NCBI RefSeq assembly: GCF_019063845.1
Contig: NZ_CP077683.1
Location: 1,364,001-1,428,000 of the forward strand
Source: Geomonas subterranea
GTDB taxonomy: Bacteria > Desulfobacterota > Desulfuromonadia > Geobacterales > Geobacteraceae
DNA: 64,000 nt
Direction of reading: 5' to 3'
Under the pieces are notes generated by a model that had not been told where the DNA came from, made no database searches, and worked only from the letters and a program-made list of their open reading frames with translations. Shown here piece by piece: positions 35,660-43,445 of the stretch. The translations under genes and the position numbers were made by a program. Numbering within the stretch: position 1 is the stretch's first letter; each line of letters starts with the position of its first letter.

Positions 35660-37168
35660 ATGACGACTGCGGCACCAGGTAGCGGATTCAAGTTGTTATA
35701 CGTCGAGGACGACGACATCACCCGGCAGACGGTGCTCACCCTTTTGGAGCGGCGTTTCCCTGGGCTTGCCATCCAGGCGGCCCACAACGGAAAGGAGGCG
35801 ATGGAGCTCTACGGCACCTTCGCACCCGACCTCATAGTCACTGACATCAAGATGCCGGTGATGAGCGGGATCGAGATGGCGCGCCGGCTCCTGGAGCGCA
35901 AGCCTTCCCTGCCGGTCATCGTCACCAGCGCACACAGCGACATGGAGTTCCTGCTGGAATCGATAGAGCTGGGTATCGCGCGCTACGTGCTGAAACCGAT
36001 CGACAGCGGCAAGCTTTTCGCCTCGATCGACGCCTGTCTCACCACCTTGTCACTGGAGCGGGAGCTGCAGGAACAGCAGGCGTTCGTGCGCAAGCTGTCG
36101 CGCGCCGTGCAGCAAAGCCCGACCTCCATCGTCATCACCGATCCCCAGGGGATTGTCGAATACGTGAACCCGAAGTTCCGCGCATTCACCGGAGCCGCCG
36201 AACCTGAACCGCTGGGGCGCCCACTGGCCGCGCTCCTTCCAAACGGAGAGGAAATCTGGGCCCGCGTCAAGGCCGGCGGCACCTGGCACGGCGAGGTGGA
36301 AGGAGTGGGGAGGGACGGCCTCCCCTTTTACCAGTCGAGCTCGGTATCGCCGGTAATGGACGAGAGCGGCGCGATCGCCAACTTCGTTGCGGTCCAGGAG
36401 GACATCACGGAGCGGGTGCGCAACGAGCGGGAAATTGAACAGTTGAACCTGAGCCTCTCCGCCCGCGCCGAGGAACTGGAGATCGCCAACCGCGACCTTG
36501 AAGGTTTCAGCTACACCGTCTCCCACGACCTGCGCACGCCGCTCACCAATATCAACGGCTACTGCCAGGTCATCCTGGAGCTCTACGGCGCGACGCTCGA
36601 GGAGGGGTGCAAGGAGTTCATCAACGTCATCCTCAACGAGACCATCAGCATGAACCAGCTGATCAGGACCCTCCTGGAGTTCTCCCGGGTCACCCGCGCC
36701 GAAATGGCGAAATCCCCGGTAAACCTGAGCGAGATGGCGACGCTTATCGCGGCGGCGCGGCAGCTTGCCGCCCCCGGGCGCAAGATCTGCTTCACCATAG
36801 AGCCGGACCTGGACGCCTACGGCGACCCGGACCTCTTGAAGGTGGTACTGGAAAACCTCATTTCCAACGCATGCAAGTATTCCGGCAAAAGGGAGCAGGC
36901 AGTCATCGAATTCCGCCGCATGGAGCGCGACGGGGAAGCGGTGTACCTGGTGCGGGACAACGGGGCGGGGTTCGACATGTCGCAGGCGGACCGGCTCTTC
37001 AGCCCGTTCCAGCGTCTCCATTCCGAACGCGAGTTCAACGGCTTCGGCGTGGGACTGGCGACGGTCCAGCGCATCATACAGCGCCACGGCGGGCGCGTGT
37101 GGGCCGAGGGCGAGGTCGACCAAGGGGCGTGCTTCTACTTCACCCTTCCCGGGCCGCAGCCAAAGTGA
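35660..37168 (+). CDS. Hybrid histidine kinase (REC-PAS-HisKA-HATPase)
   Basis: 502 aa; the ATG at 35660 is 1 bp after the previous stop, suggesting coupled translation. Receiver: VTDIKMPVMSG. PAS domain at about 145-265 (SPTSIVITDPQGIVEYVNPK). HisKA His in YTVSHDLRTPLTN. HATPase boxes: ISNACKY, RDNGAGFD and FGVGLATVQ. The kinase part is of the phytochrome-like type also seen in the kinase at 5479. It is the second receiver-headed kinase in the operon. Confidence 0.92.
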   Translation: MTTAAPGSGFKLLYVEDDDITRQTVLTLLERRFPGLAIQAAHNGKEAMELYGTFAPDLIVTDIKMPVMSGIEMARRLLERKPSLPVIVTSAHSDMEFLLESIELGIARYVLKPIDSGKLFASIDACLTTLSLERELQEQQAFVRKLSRAVQQSPTSIVITDPQGIVEYVNPKFRAFTGAAEPEPLGRPLAALLPNGEEIWARVKAGGTWHGEVEGVGRDGLPFYQSSSVSPVMDESGAIANFVAVQEDITERVRNEREIEQLNLSLSARAEELEIANRDLEGFSYTVSHDLRTPLTNINGYCQVILELYGATLEEGCKEFINVILNETISMNQLIRTLLEFSRVTRAEMAKSPVNLSEMATLIAAARQLAAPGRKICFTIEPDLDAYGDPDLLKVVLENLISNACKYSGKREQAVIEFRRMERDGEAVYLVRDNGAGFDMSQADRLFSPFQRLHSEREFNGFGVGLATVQRIIQRHGGRVWAEGEVDQGACFYFTLPGPQPK

Positions 37169-37211
37169 CGGCGGTCATGGGAGTTTCTACTGTTAGCGGG
37201 AGGTTTCAGCG

Positions 37212-38636
37212 GTGAAAGCAATAAACAAGCATTCGCAACGGATTTTACTGGTCGACGACGAGGTATTGATCCTGGAGGGGTGCCGCGCCTGCCTCAGCAA
37301 CGCCGGCTGGAGTGACGTCATCGTCGAAAGCGACAGCCGCCTGGTGTTGCCGCTACTTGAGAGGGAAGAGGTCGACGTCATCGTGCTCGATTTGCGCATG
37401 CCCAACATCACCGGGCTGGAGCTGCTGCCGCAGATCGTGAAGCAGCACCCGGAAATCAAGGTCATCGTCGCCACGGCCAGCAACGAGGTAGAGACGGTGG
37501 TGAACTGCATGAAGGAAGGCGCCTTCGACTACATGGTGAAGCCGATCGACGTAAAACGGCTGCTTACCTCGGTGAAAAAGGCGCTGGAAATGCGCAGCCT
37601 CGCCAAGGAGCTCACCGCGCTGAAAAACTACATGTTCACCGACCGCCTGGACCACCCGGAGGCCTTCGCGGGGATCGTCACCGGCAACAAGGCGATGCGC
37701 GCGGTGTTCCAGTACCTGGAAGTCATCGCCGGGACCAGGCAGCCGGTCACCATCACCGGCGAGACCGGCACCGGAAAGGAGCTGATCGCCCGCGCCATCC
37801 ACGACCTGAGCGGCTGCAGCGGCGACTACGTCGCCCTGAACGTGGCGGGCCTTGACGACAACATGTTCTCCGACACCCTGTTCGGCCACCGCAAGGGGGC
37901 CTTTACCGGCGCCGACCAGGCGAGGGACGGGCTGATCACGCGCGCCGCTGGGGGGACGCTCTTTCTCGACGAGATCGGGGACCTGAACGAGATGTCGCAG
38001 ATCAAACTGCTCAGGCTTTTGCAGGAACAGGAGTATTACCCGGTGGGGTCCGACTTCGTCAAGAAGAGCGACGCCCGCATCGTGCTGGCCACCAACCGTA
38101 ACCTTCAGGAGATGATCAAGCAGGGAAAGTTCAGAAACGATCTATACTACCGGCTGTGCGGGCACCGGGTGCACCTCCCTCCCCTGCGCGAACGGCGCGA
38201 CGACATCCCGCTCCTTCTGGACCACTTCCTGGAAAAGGTGTCCGCGCGCCTGGGCAAGAAGAAGCCGACCCCGCCCCCCGAGCTGGCGGTGATGCTCACG
38301 CTGTACCCGTTTCCGGGCAATATCCGCGAGATGGAGGCCCTGGTTTCGGACGCCGTCCTGCGGCACACGTCCGGCGTGCTCTCCATGGAAACGTTCCGGG
38401 AGGTGATCGGGAACGAGCGCCCCGCCTCCAACGGCGCCGCAGCGGCCGGCCAGGCCGGTGACGAAAACCCGCTCTGCGGCATCTTCGGACATTTTCCGAC
38501 CATCGACGAAGTCGAGCAGTACATGATAAACGAGGCGATGAAGATGGCGAAAGGGAACCAGGGACTGGCCGGCAAGATCCTCGGCATGGGGCGTCAGACC
38601 CTCAACAAGCGTCTCAAGACCCAGCCCTCATCCTAA
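37212..38636 (+). CDS. NtrC-family sigma54-dependent response regulator
   Basis: 474 aa from GTG 37212 (GGGAGGT upstream). Receiver with acceptor Asp in VIVLDLRMPNITG; AAA+ domain with Walker A GETGTGKEL, the sigma54-contact loop GAFTGA (RKGAFTGADQ) and Walker B LFLDEIGDL; C-terminal Fis-type HTH (GNQGLAGKILGMGRQTLNKR). It closes the chemosensory operon and is the likely output, switching on sigma54 promoters instead of acting on flagella or making c-di-GMP as WspR does. Its targets are unknown. Confidence 0.95.
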   Translation: MKAINKHSQRILLVDDEVLILEGCRACLSNAGWSDVIVESDSRLVLPLLEREEVDVIVLDLRMPNITGLELLPQIVKQHPEIKVIVATASNEVETVVNCMKEGAFDYMVKPIDVKRLLTSVKKALEMRSLAKELTALKNYMFTDRLDHPEAFAGIVTGNKAMRAVFQYLEVIAGTRQPVTITGETGTGKELIARAIHDLSGCSGDYVALNVAGLDDNMFSDTLFGHRKGAFTGADQARDGLITRAAGGTLFLDEIGDLNEMSQIKLLRLLQEQEYYPVGSDFVKKSDARIVLATNRNLQEMIKQGKFRNDLYYRLCGHRVHLPPLRERRDDIPLLLDHFLEKVSARLGKKKPTPPPELAVMLTLYPFPGNIREMEALVSDAVLRHTSGVLSMETFREVIGNERPASNGAAAAGQAGDENPLCGIFGHFPTIDEVEQYMINEAMKMAKGNQGLAGKILGMGRQTLNKRLKTQPSS

Positions 38637-38948
38637 AGGGCGACGCGAACAGAGTCTGAAGCGGGCAGAACCTGACAGGGGCTCACATGGGCAGAGCCTG
38701 ACGCGCGCGGAACGCGACACGAGCAGAGCCTGACAAGAGCATCAACAACAAAACCGCCTGGAGCAGCTTGCCCCGGCGGTTTTTCATATCATCCCTCCCG
38801 TGAGGGATTTCCCCCTCTCCCCCTGGGAGAGGGTGCCCGCAGGGCGGGTGAGGGCCTTGCCACGAAGAGAGACCCTTGCCGAAGCGCGCCCTCGCCCCCC
38901 TCTCTCCCCGCAAAGAGGTAAGCAGTCAGGAGAGCTGGCGGTGTTCCC
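38637..38948. other. Gap with short direct repeats and an intergenic repeat
   Basis: Four imperfect 14-bp direct repeats of the type GGGCAGAGCCTGAC lie at 38647, 38663, 38689 and 38721. A terminator follows at 38750-38784, then a GGGAGAGGG-family repeat at 38811-38853. No gene seen. Confidence 0.55.
38750..38784 (+). terminator. Rho-independent terminator of the chemosensory operon
   Basis: AAAACCGCC pairs with GGCGGTTTT, followed by T residues. Symmetric flanks suggest it also stops transcription from the convergent lhgO gene. Confidence 0.85.
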
Positions 38949-40157
38949 TCAGCTTCCTGCGTTGAAGTGTTTCGCCACGATCCCCTGGGCGAGGTCCATA
39001 GACGAGGTGAATGCGGGAGAAATGGGGTTGAGCACGTGCAGCGTCGCCCCATCGGCCACCACCAGGAAGTCCATCACCAGCTGTTTCGTGTCCCAGTCCA
39101 CGAGTTGCGGCCGGATTCCCACCTTGGAGGCCGCAACCACGTCCCCGGGCTTGAGTTCCTTGACCAGCCGGGCGGCGTCCTTGAAGAAAACGGAGGGGAT
39201 GTATTTGGCGGGCTCGGTGAGCGCCACGTTGCGGAAGGACTTGTTGGTCAGAAAGAGCACCAGGTCCTGGAACGCGATGGAGAAGGCCTCGGAATCGATC
39301 CCCTTGACGATGCCGTAGTTCTCCCTTCCGAAAGCGGGAATCGCCGTAGGCCCTAGGTAGACGTCGCCGTGCACGCTGCGGGTGAAATGGACGCCGAGAA
39401 ACGGATTGCGGATGTCCGGGACCGGATAGATGCTGGAATTGACCGTGTAGGGGGCGTCTTTTTTGAGGAGCCGGTACACCCCCTTGAAGGGGATCAGGCG
39501 GTAGTTTTCTCCGACCCCGAAGAACCCCGCCACCTTGTTGCAGTACGCCCCCGCCGCGTTGACGAACCTGTTGAAGCGGATCTCCCCCTTGGTCGTGAGA
39601 GCCACCCCGCTTCCCTTGAGGCCGGTCATGCGGCACCCCATGACGAAGGTCACCCTGCCGCTCTCTTCGAGGTCCTTTTTCAGGCTCTTCAGCACCGCCT
39701 TCGGGTCGACCACGGCGGTGTAGTGGGAGAAGAGCGCCCGTTCCACGGTGCGGGCATTGGGCTCTATGGACGCGAGCTGATGTTGGTCGATCATGTCCAC
39801 CTTGGCGCCGTTGGCGGTAGCGCGGCGGAACAGTTCGTCCAGCACCGGCAGTTCCGCCTGCGTGCGGGTCACGATCACCTTGCCGTTTTCCAGAAGTGGC
39901 AGCCCCTTCTCCTTGCAGTAGGCGCGCATCAGGAAGTTTCCGTTCAGGCAGGACTTTGCCTTGAGGCTGTCCGGCGAATAGTAGATCCCTGCGTGCAGCA
40001 CGCCGGAGTTGCGGCCCGAGGCGTGCACCCCAAGCTCCGCCTCCTTCTCGATGATCACGATGTCGCCGTGCCCGGTCCTCACCAGTTCCCGCGCGATGGT
40101 AAGACCGATGATGCCAGCCCCGACGATCAGTATCTCCGCCTTGGTGTCGATGCTCAT
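38949..40157 (-). CDS. lhgO: L-2-hydroxyglutarate oxidase/dehydrogenase
   Basis: 402 aa, starting at ATG 40157 (GGAGGC upstream). FAD-binding Rossmann motif VGAGIIGLTIARELV (about residues 12-26), then EKEAELGVHASGRNSGVLHAGIYY split across the family signature, and the C-terminal GIRPQLVD typical of LhgO. It oxidises L-2-hydroxyglutarate to 2-oxoglutarate and passes electrons to the membrane quinone pool. L-2-hydroxyglutarate arises in lysine/glutarate degradation or by side reactions. This fits loosely with the amino-acid catabolism genes further right, but it is not part of their apparent regulon. Confidence 0.93.
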   Translation of the reverse strand: MSIDTKAEILIVGAGIIGLTIARELVRTGHGDIVIIEKEAELGVHASGRNSGVLHAGIYYSPDSLKAKSCLNGNFLMRAYCKEKGLPLLENGKVIVTRTQAELPVLDELFRRATANGAKVDMIDQHQLASIEPNARTVERALFSHYTAVVDPKAVLKSLKKDLEESGRVTFVMGCRMTGLKGSGVALTTKGEIRFNRFVNAAGAYCNKVAGFFGVGENYRLIPFKGVYRLLKKDAPYTVNSSIYPVPDIRNPFLGVHFTRSVHGDVYLGPTAIPAFGRENYGIVKGIDSEAFSIAFQDLVLFLTNKSFRNVALTEPAKYIPSVFFKDAARLVKELKPGDVVAASKVGIRPQLVDWDTKQLVMDFLVVADGATLHVLNPISPAFTSSMDLAQGIVAKHFNAGS

Positions 40158-40204
40158 AGTGCCTCCGGATCTGCGGACTGGCTCCGCAGGTGCCTGTCCC
40201 TCTT

Positions 40205-40940
40205 AAAACCGAAAATCATTTGTAACGCAAAGCCGCAAAGACGCAAAGAAACGACAGGGGCCTTGCTTGCCCTAAAAGGTTTTCTTAGCGTCTTAGCGTC
40301 TTTGCGTTAAAAAATAGGTTTTACGGTGTTGTAGTTCTTATTGCCATTGCACGACGATTAGTGTCAGCATCTCGATGCTCGTATCAGAGACCTTTTTGTC
40401 ACTTTAAAAACCGAAAATCATTTGTAACGCAAAGCCGCAAAGACGCAAAGAAACGACTGGATCCTTGCTTGTCCTAAAAAGGTTTTCTTAGCGTCTTTGC
40501 GTCTTTGCGTTAAAAATAAGTTTTACGGTGTTGTAGTTCTTATTGTCATTGCACGACGATTAGTGTCAGCATCTCGATGCTCGTATCAGAGACCTTTTTG
40601 TCACTTTAAAAACCGAAAAACATTTGTAACGCAAAGCCGCAAAGACGCAAAGAAACGACTGGATCCTTGCTTGTCCTAAAAAGGTTTTCTTAGCGTCTTT
40701 GCGTCTTTGCGTTAAAAATAGGGTTTACGGTGTTGTAGTTCTTATTGTCATTGCACGACGATTAGTGTCAGCATCTCGATGCTCGTATCAGAGACCTTTT
40801 TGTCACTTTAAAAACCGAAAAACATTTGTAACGCAAAGCCGCAAAGACGCAAAGAAACGACTGGATCCTTGCTTGTCCTAAAAAGGTTTTCTTAGCGTCT
40901 TTGCGCCTTTGCGTTAAAAAATAGGGTTTTACGGCTTCTA
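40205..40940. repeat. Tandem array of a 202-bp repeat, three full units plus a truncated fourth
   Basis: Equivalent positions recur exactly every 202 bp (units starting at about 40205, 40407, 40609 and 40811). Each unit carries a long inverted repeat: TAACGCAAAGCCGCAAAGACGC pairs with a downstream arm with one mismatch in 22, separated by about 40 bp. A second small hairpin, AGCATCTCGATGCT, follows. The period is not a multiple of three and the short open frames inside show no gene-like features. The last unit ends in degenerate sequence near 40940-40990. The GCAAAGACGCAAAG core is common in intergenic DNA of many bacteria. Confidence 0.9.
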
Positions 40941-41003
40941 GCCTGTTTTTGTATCTCTTATTGCCATTCCACCTTGGTGTCTTTGCGTTGAAAGGCTTGG
41001 CCG

Positions 41004-41939
41004 CTATTCACGTACCGAGAACCTTGCATAGGCGTCGCAACGCATGATCTGCACCGCACCGGTGTTGCCGCGGGGATAGATCTCCCGCGCCAGGTAGGCA
41101 AGCTCCTCCGACTCCACGTCCGCGGGGACGTCGCGCCACCAGGCCTTGCTTCCCCCCTGCGACCCGTCACTCCAGCGGTACCCCCTCTCCTTGAGGACGT
41201 CCTTCTTGTCGAACGGAGCGGACACCGCGAAGATGCGGGAGGTCACTTCGTGGGCGCGTTTCAAGAGCGCCTGAAAGATCGATGCGCCGCTCACCGGCAG
41301 GCGCTCAAGCAACAGCCCCAGCACCCCCTCGGCGTCGTCCAGGGCGCGATGCGCGTTGATGGTGAGGGCGCCGGTCTTGAACAGGAGGAACTCCAGGGTG
41401 CGCGAAGAGAGGCGTTCGGCGCTCCAGTCGATCTGGCAGACGGTACAGGCCCAGGGGAGTTTCACGAAGGCGGGAAAGCGGGTCTCCACGAACTTGCGGT
41501 CAAAGGCGGCGTTGTGCGCGATGACCAGGTCGGATTTCTCCGCCAGGGCGTTGACAAAGGCATCGTCGAAGGCCTGGCCACGCACCATGTCGTCGGAGAT
41601 GCCGGTTATCTCCTGTACCTCGGGAGGGATGGCGAAGCCGGGATCCTCGAAACCGGAATAGCGGTCGGTGATGCGGAAGATCTCGCCGCTGTCGGCGTCG
41701 AACTCGAAGGCAACGATTCCCAGTTCGATGACCTTGTCCTGCTTGTGATTCAAACCGGTGGTCTCCGTGTCGAGGCAAAGAGCGACCTTGGCGTGACCAG
41801 GGCCGGGGCGACCGAGCCTCGCATCGCGCGCCAGGTTCAAACGGCGCAACACCTGGAAATCCCCTGTGGAATGAAGGGCCGCAATGGCGACTTCTATCTC
41901 CAGCGGGTTCATCGGGCCCCCTTTTTGCTTCACAGCCAT
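41004..41939 (-). CDS. DnaQ-like DEDDh 3'-5' exonuclease
   Basis: About 311 aa from ATG 41939 (AAGGTG upstream); an internal ATG at 41912 also has a good GGGGG site. Exo I LDTETTGL, Exo II AHNAAFDRKF and Exo III HRALDDAEG define the DEDDh active site, as in the DNA polymerase III epsilon subunit. The C-terminal 80 residues (KERGYRWSDGS, WWRDVPADVESEEL) form an extra conserved module seen in a subset of bacterial exonucleases; it may bind nucleic acid. It is divergent from the ThiF-like gene. Confidence 0.9.
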   Translation of the reverse strand: MAVKQKGGPMNPLEIEVAIAALHSTGDFQVLRRLNLARDARLGRPGPGHAKVALCLDTETTGLNHKQDKVIELGIVAFEFDADSGEIFRITDRYSGFEDPGFAIPPEVQEITGISDDMVRGQAFDDAFVNALAEKSDLVIAHNAAFDRKFVETRFPAFVKLPWACTVCQIDWSAERLSSRTLEFLLFKTGALTINAHRALDDAEGVLGLLLERLPVSGASIFQALLKRAHEVTSRIFAVSAPFDKKDVLKERGYRWSDGSQGGSKAWWRDVPADVESEELAYLAREIYPRGNTGAVQIMRCDAYARFSVRE

Positions 41940-42120
41940 GTCGTCACCTTGTGCCTTTGGGTATGCACCGGGAAAAGATTGCGGCTGGCAGGCCATCCCG
42001 GTAGTCGGGCACGATATCACAGACTTAGCATGACAGGCAACAGTGAGCATTCAGGGGTGGAGAAAAACCGCCAGCCATGGTGCGCCGGGGGCGGCCCCGC
42101 TGCATGCAAAGGATAAACGA

Positions 42121-42945
42121 ATGGACGAACTGAACAACTTTCTGGAGGCACACACGGAGATGGGGCTGATCGGCTGGGTGCACCAGGCCGAGGCGGCGCG
42201 CCGATTTGGCATCACCGTACATCAGGCGGAACGCGCCATCCTTGAGATGGGCCTGCTCCCGGCGCGTTACCAGCGTAACTGTGGCACCGCGTCCGTCGAG
42301 GGGCAGCTCGTACTGCACGGCAGCCGGGTCGCTGTGATAGGATGCGGCGGGCTGGGAGGCTACGTGGTGGAGCAACTGGCGCGGCTGGGAGTCGGCACTA
42401 TCGTTGCCGTCGATCCCGATGTCTTCGAGGAACATAACCTCAACCGGCAGCTCCTCAGCAGCATCGAGGGGCTTGGGGCACCAAAAGCCGCGGCCGCCGC
42501 GCAGCGCGTCGCGGCGATAAACCCCGCGGTAACCGTCGTGCCGGTGCAGGACGCATTTTGCCCGGAGAACGCAAGCGTGCTTCTAGCCGGAAGCCGGGTG
42601 GCCGTTGACGCCCTCGACAGCGTGCAGACCCGGCTGGAACTGGCGGACGCCTGCAACAGATTACAGCTTCCACTGGTCCACGGCGCCATCGCCGGCTGGT
42701 ACGGCCAGGTCGCCACGCAACTGCCGGGACACGCAACGGTTCGTCATATCTACAGCTCCTGGACCTCAGGTGCCGGGGTGGAGCGCGAACTGGGTAATCC
42801 CTCATTCACCCCCGCTGCCGTTGCCGGCGTCCAGACGGCCGAGGTGTGCAAACTGCTGCTCGGCCTGGAGCACCCCCTCTCGGGACGCAAGCTGCTGCTT
42901 GACCTGCTGCACATGGACATGGACCACTTCACCCTCCCCGCCTAG
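42121..42945 (+). CDS. ThiF/MoeB/HesA-type adenylyltransferase, probably for the tungsten cofactor
   Basis: 274 aa from ATG 42121 (AAAGGA upstream). After a 60-aa helical N-terminal part ending GLLPARYQRN comes the E1-like nucleotide-binding core VAVIGCGGLGGYVVEQL, then EEHNLNRQLL (catalytic Arg/Gln region) and VVDPD-type acidic residues. The zinc-binding CxxC pairs of MoeB/ThiF are missing. Such short ThiF-like proteins often accompany aldehyde:ferredoxin oxidoreductase genes, where they would adenylate a MoaD-like sulfur carrier (here at 48297) for pterin cofactor synthesis. It lies directly upstream of the AOR operon's regulatory region. Confidence 0.85.
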   Translation: MDELNNFLEAHTEMGLIGWVHQAEAARRFGITVHQAERAILEMGLLPARYQRNCGTASVEGQLVLHGSRVAVIGCGGLGGYVVEQLARLGVGTIVAVDPDVFEEHNLNRQLLSSIEGLGAPKAAAAAQRVAAINPAVTVVPVQDAFCPENASVLLAGSRVAVDALDSVQTRLELADACNRLQLPLVHGAIAGWYGQVATQLPGHATVRHIYSSWTSGAGVERELGNPSFTPAAVAGVQTAEVCKLLLGLEHPLSGRKLLLDLLHMDMDHFTLPA

Positions 42946-42954
42946 CCTTACCCC

Positions 42955-43015
42955 GCGCCGCAGACCGGATGTGCCGATGCATCCTTGATGCAGCGCCGCA
43001 TCCGGTCTGCGGCGC
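42955..43015. repeat. 17-bp perfect inverted repeat after the ThiF-like gene
   Basis: GCGCCGCAGACCGGATG (42955-42971) and its exact reverse complement (42999-43015), with 27 bp between. It could end thiF-like transcription, although no T-tract follows. It contains the palindromic activator sites described at 42968. Confidence 0.75.
42968..43002. promoter_or_regulatory. Tandem pair of GATGC-N6-GCATC activator sites (AOR operon, distal)
   Basis: GATGT-N6-GCATC at 42968-42983 (one mismatch) and GATGC-N6-GCATC at 42987-43002 (perfect), 19 bp start to start. They lie about 320-355 bp upstream of the sigma54 promoter at 43324. Confidence 0.65.
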
Positions 43016-43131
43016 CACAGCACTTCATTCGACGGCGCATGTCGACCGAATTCCCTCTGAAAACCCACGCCGTGAGCGGCGGGACTTCCATCCTGCCGCC
43101 CCCCCGGCCTCCCATGCCGCCGTGCGGGCAG

Positions 43132-43147
43132 GATGCGCGTCTGCATC
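43132..43147. promoter_or_regulatory. GATGC-N6-GCATC activator site (AOR operon, proximal)
   Basis: Perfect site, about 180 bp upstream of the sigma54 promoter, a normal enhancer distance. A degraded half-match (CATGC-N6-GCGGG) lies 19 bp upstream at 43113. Confidence 0.65.
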
Positions 43148-43323
43148 ACCCGATTCCGGCAAGGTAAGCGGAGCGGAGGGCGCGCCGTGGGCGCCCAAAC
43201 AGCCGCTCCCCCCCTGACGCCCCTTCCAGGATGGTAAAACGCACGGTCCTACGCCGTGTTACACGCCTAACCACCGGGACCGGGCGCACGCTCCTCCGCC
43301 TATCCTTCAGCGGCGAAGAAGCG

Positions 43324-43339
43324 TGGCACAACCTGTGCT
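43324..43339 (+). promoter_or_regulatory. Sigma54 promoter of the AOR operon
   Basis: TGGCAC-AACCT-GTGCT: GG and GC separated by exactly 10 bp, with a consensus -24 element. The predicted start is near 43349, leaving about 97 nt of leader before the AOR start codon. Confidence 0.8.
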
Positions 43340-43445
43340 ACCAGCAGGGCGCCGACGAAAGGGGCGCAGTCGCACGGATTCAGCTTCGGATCCGACAGCG
43401 CCCCCCCGATGCATCCAATCTTCGAGAGACGAATACGGGGTGAAT

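Noticed and set aside
40497-40881. Repeated 60-codon open frames in the 202-bp array
   Set aside because: They come from the repeat itself, lack ribosome sites and have no protein-like composition; the 202-bp period breaks frame between units.
40205-40940. CRISPR array
   Set aside because: The units are contiguous 202-bp repeats with no unique spacers and no cas genes nearby.
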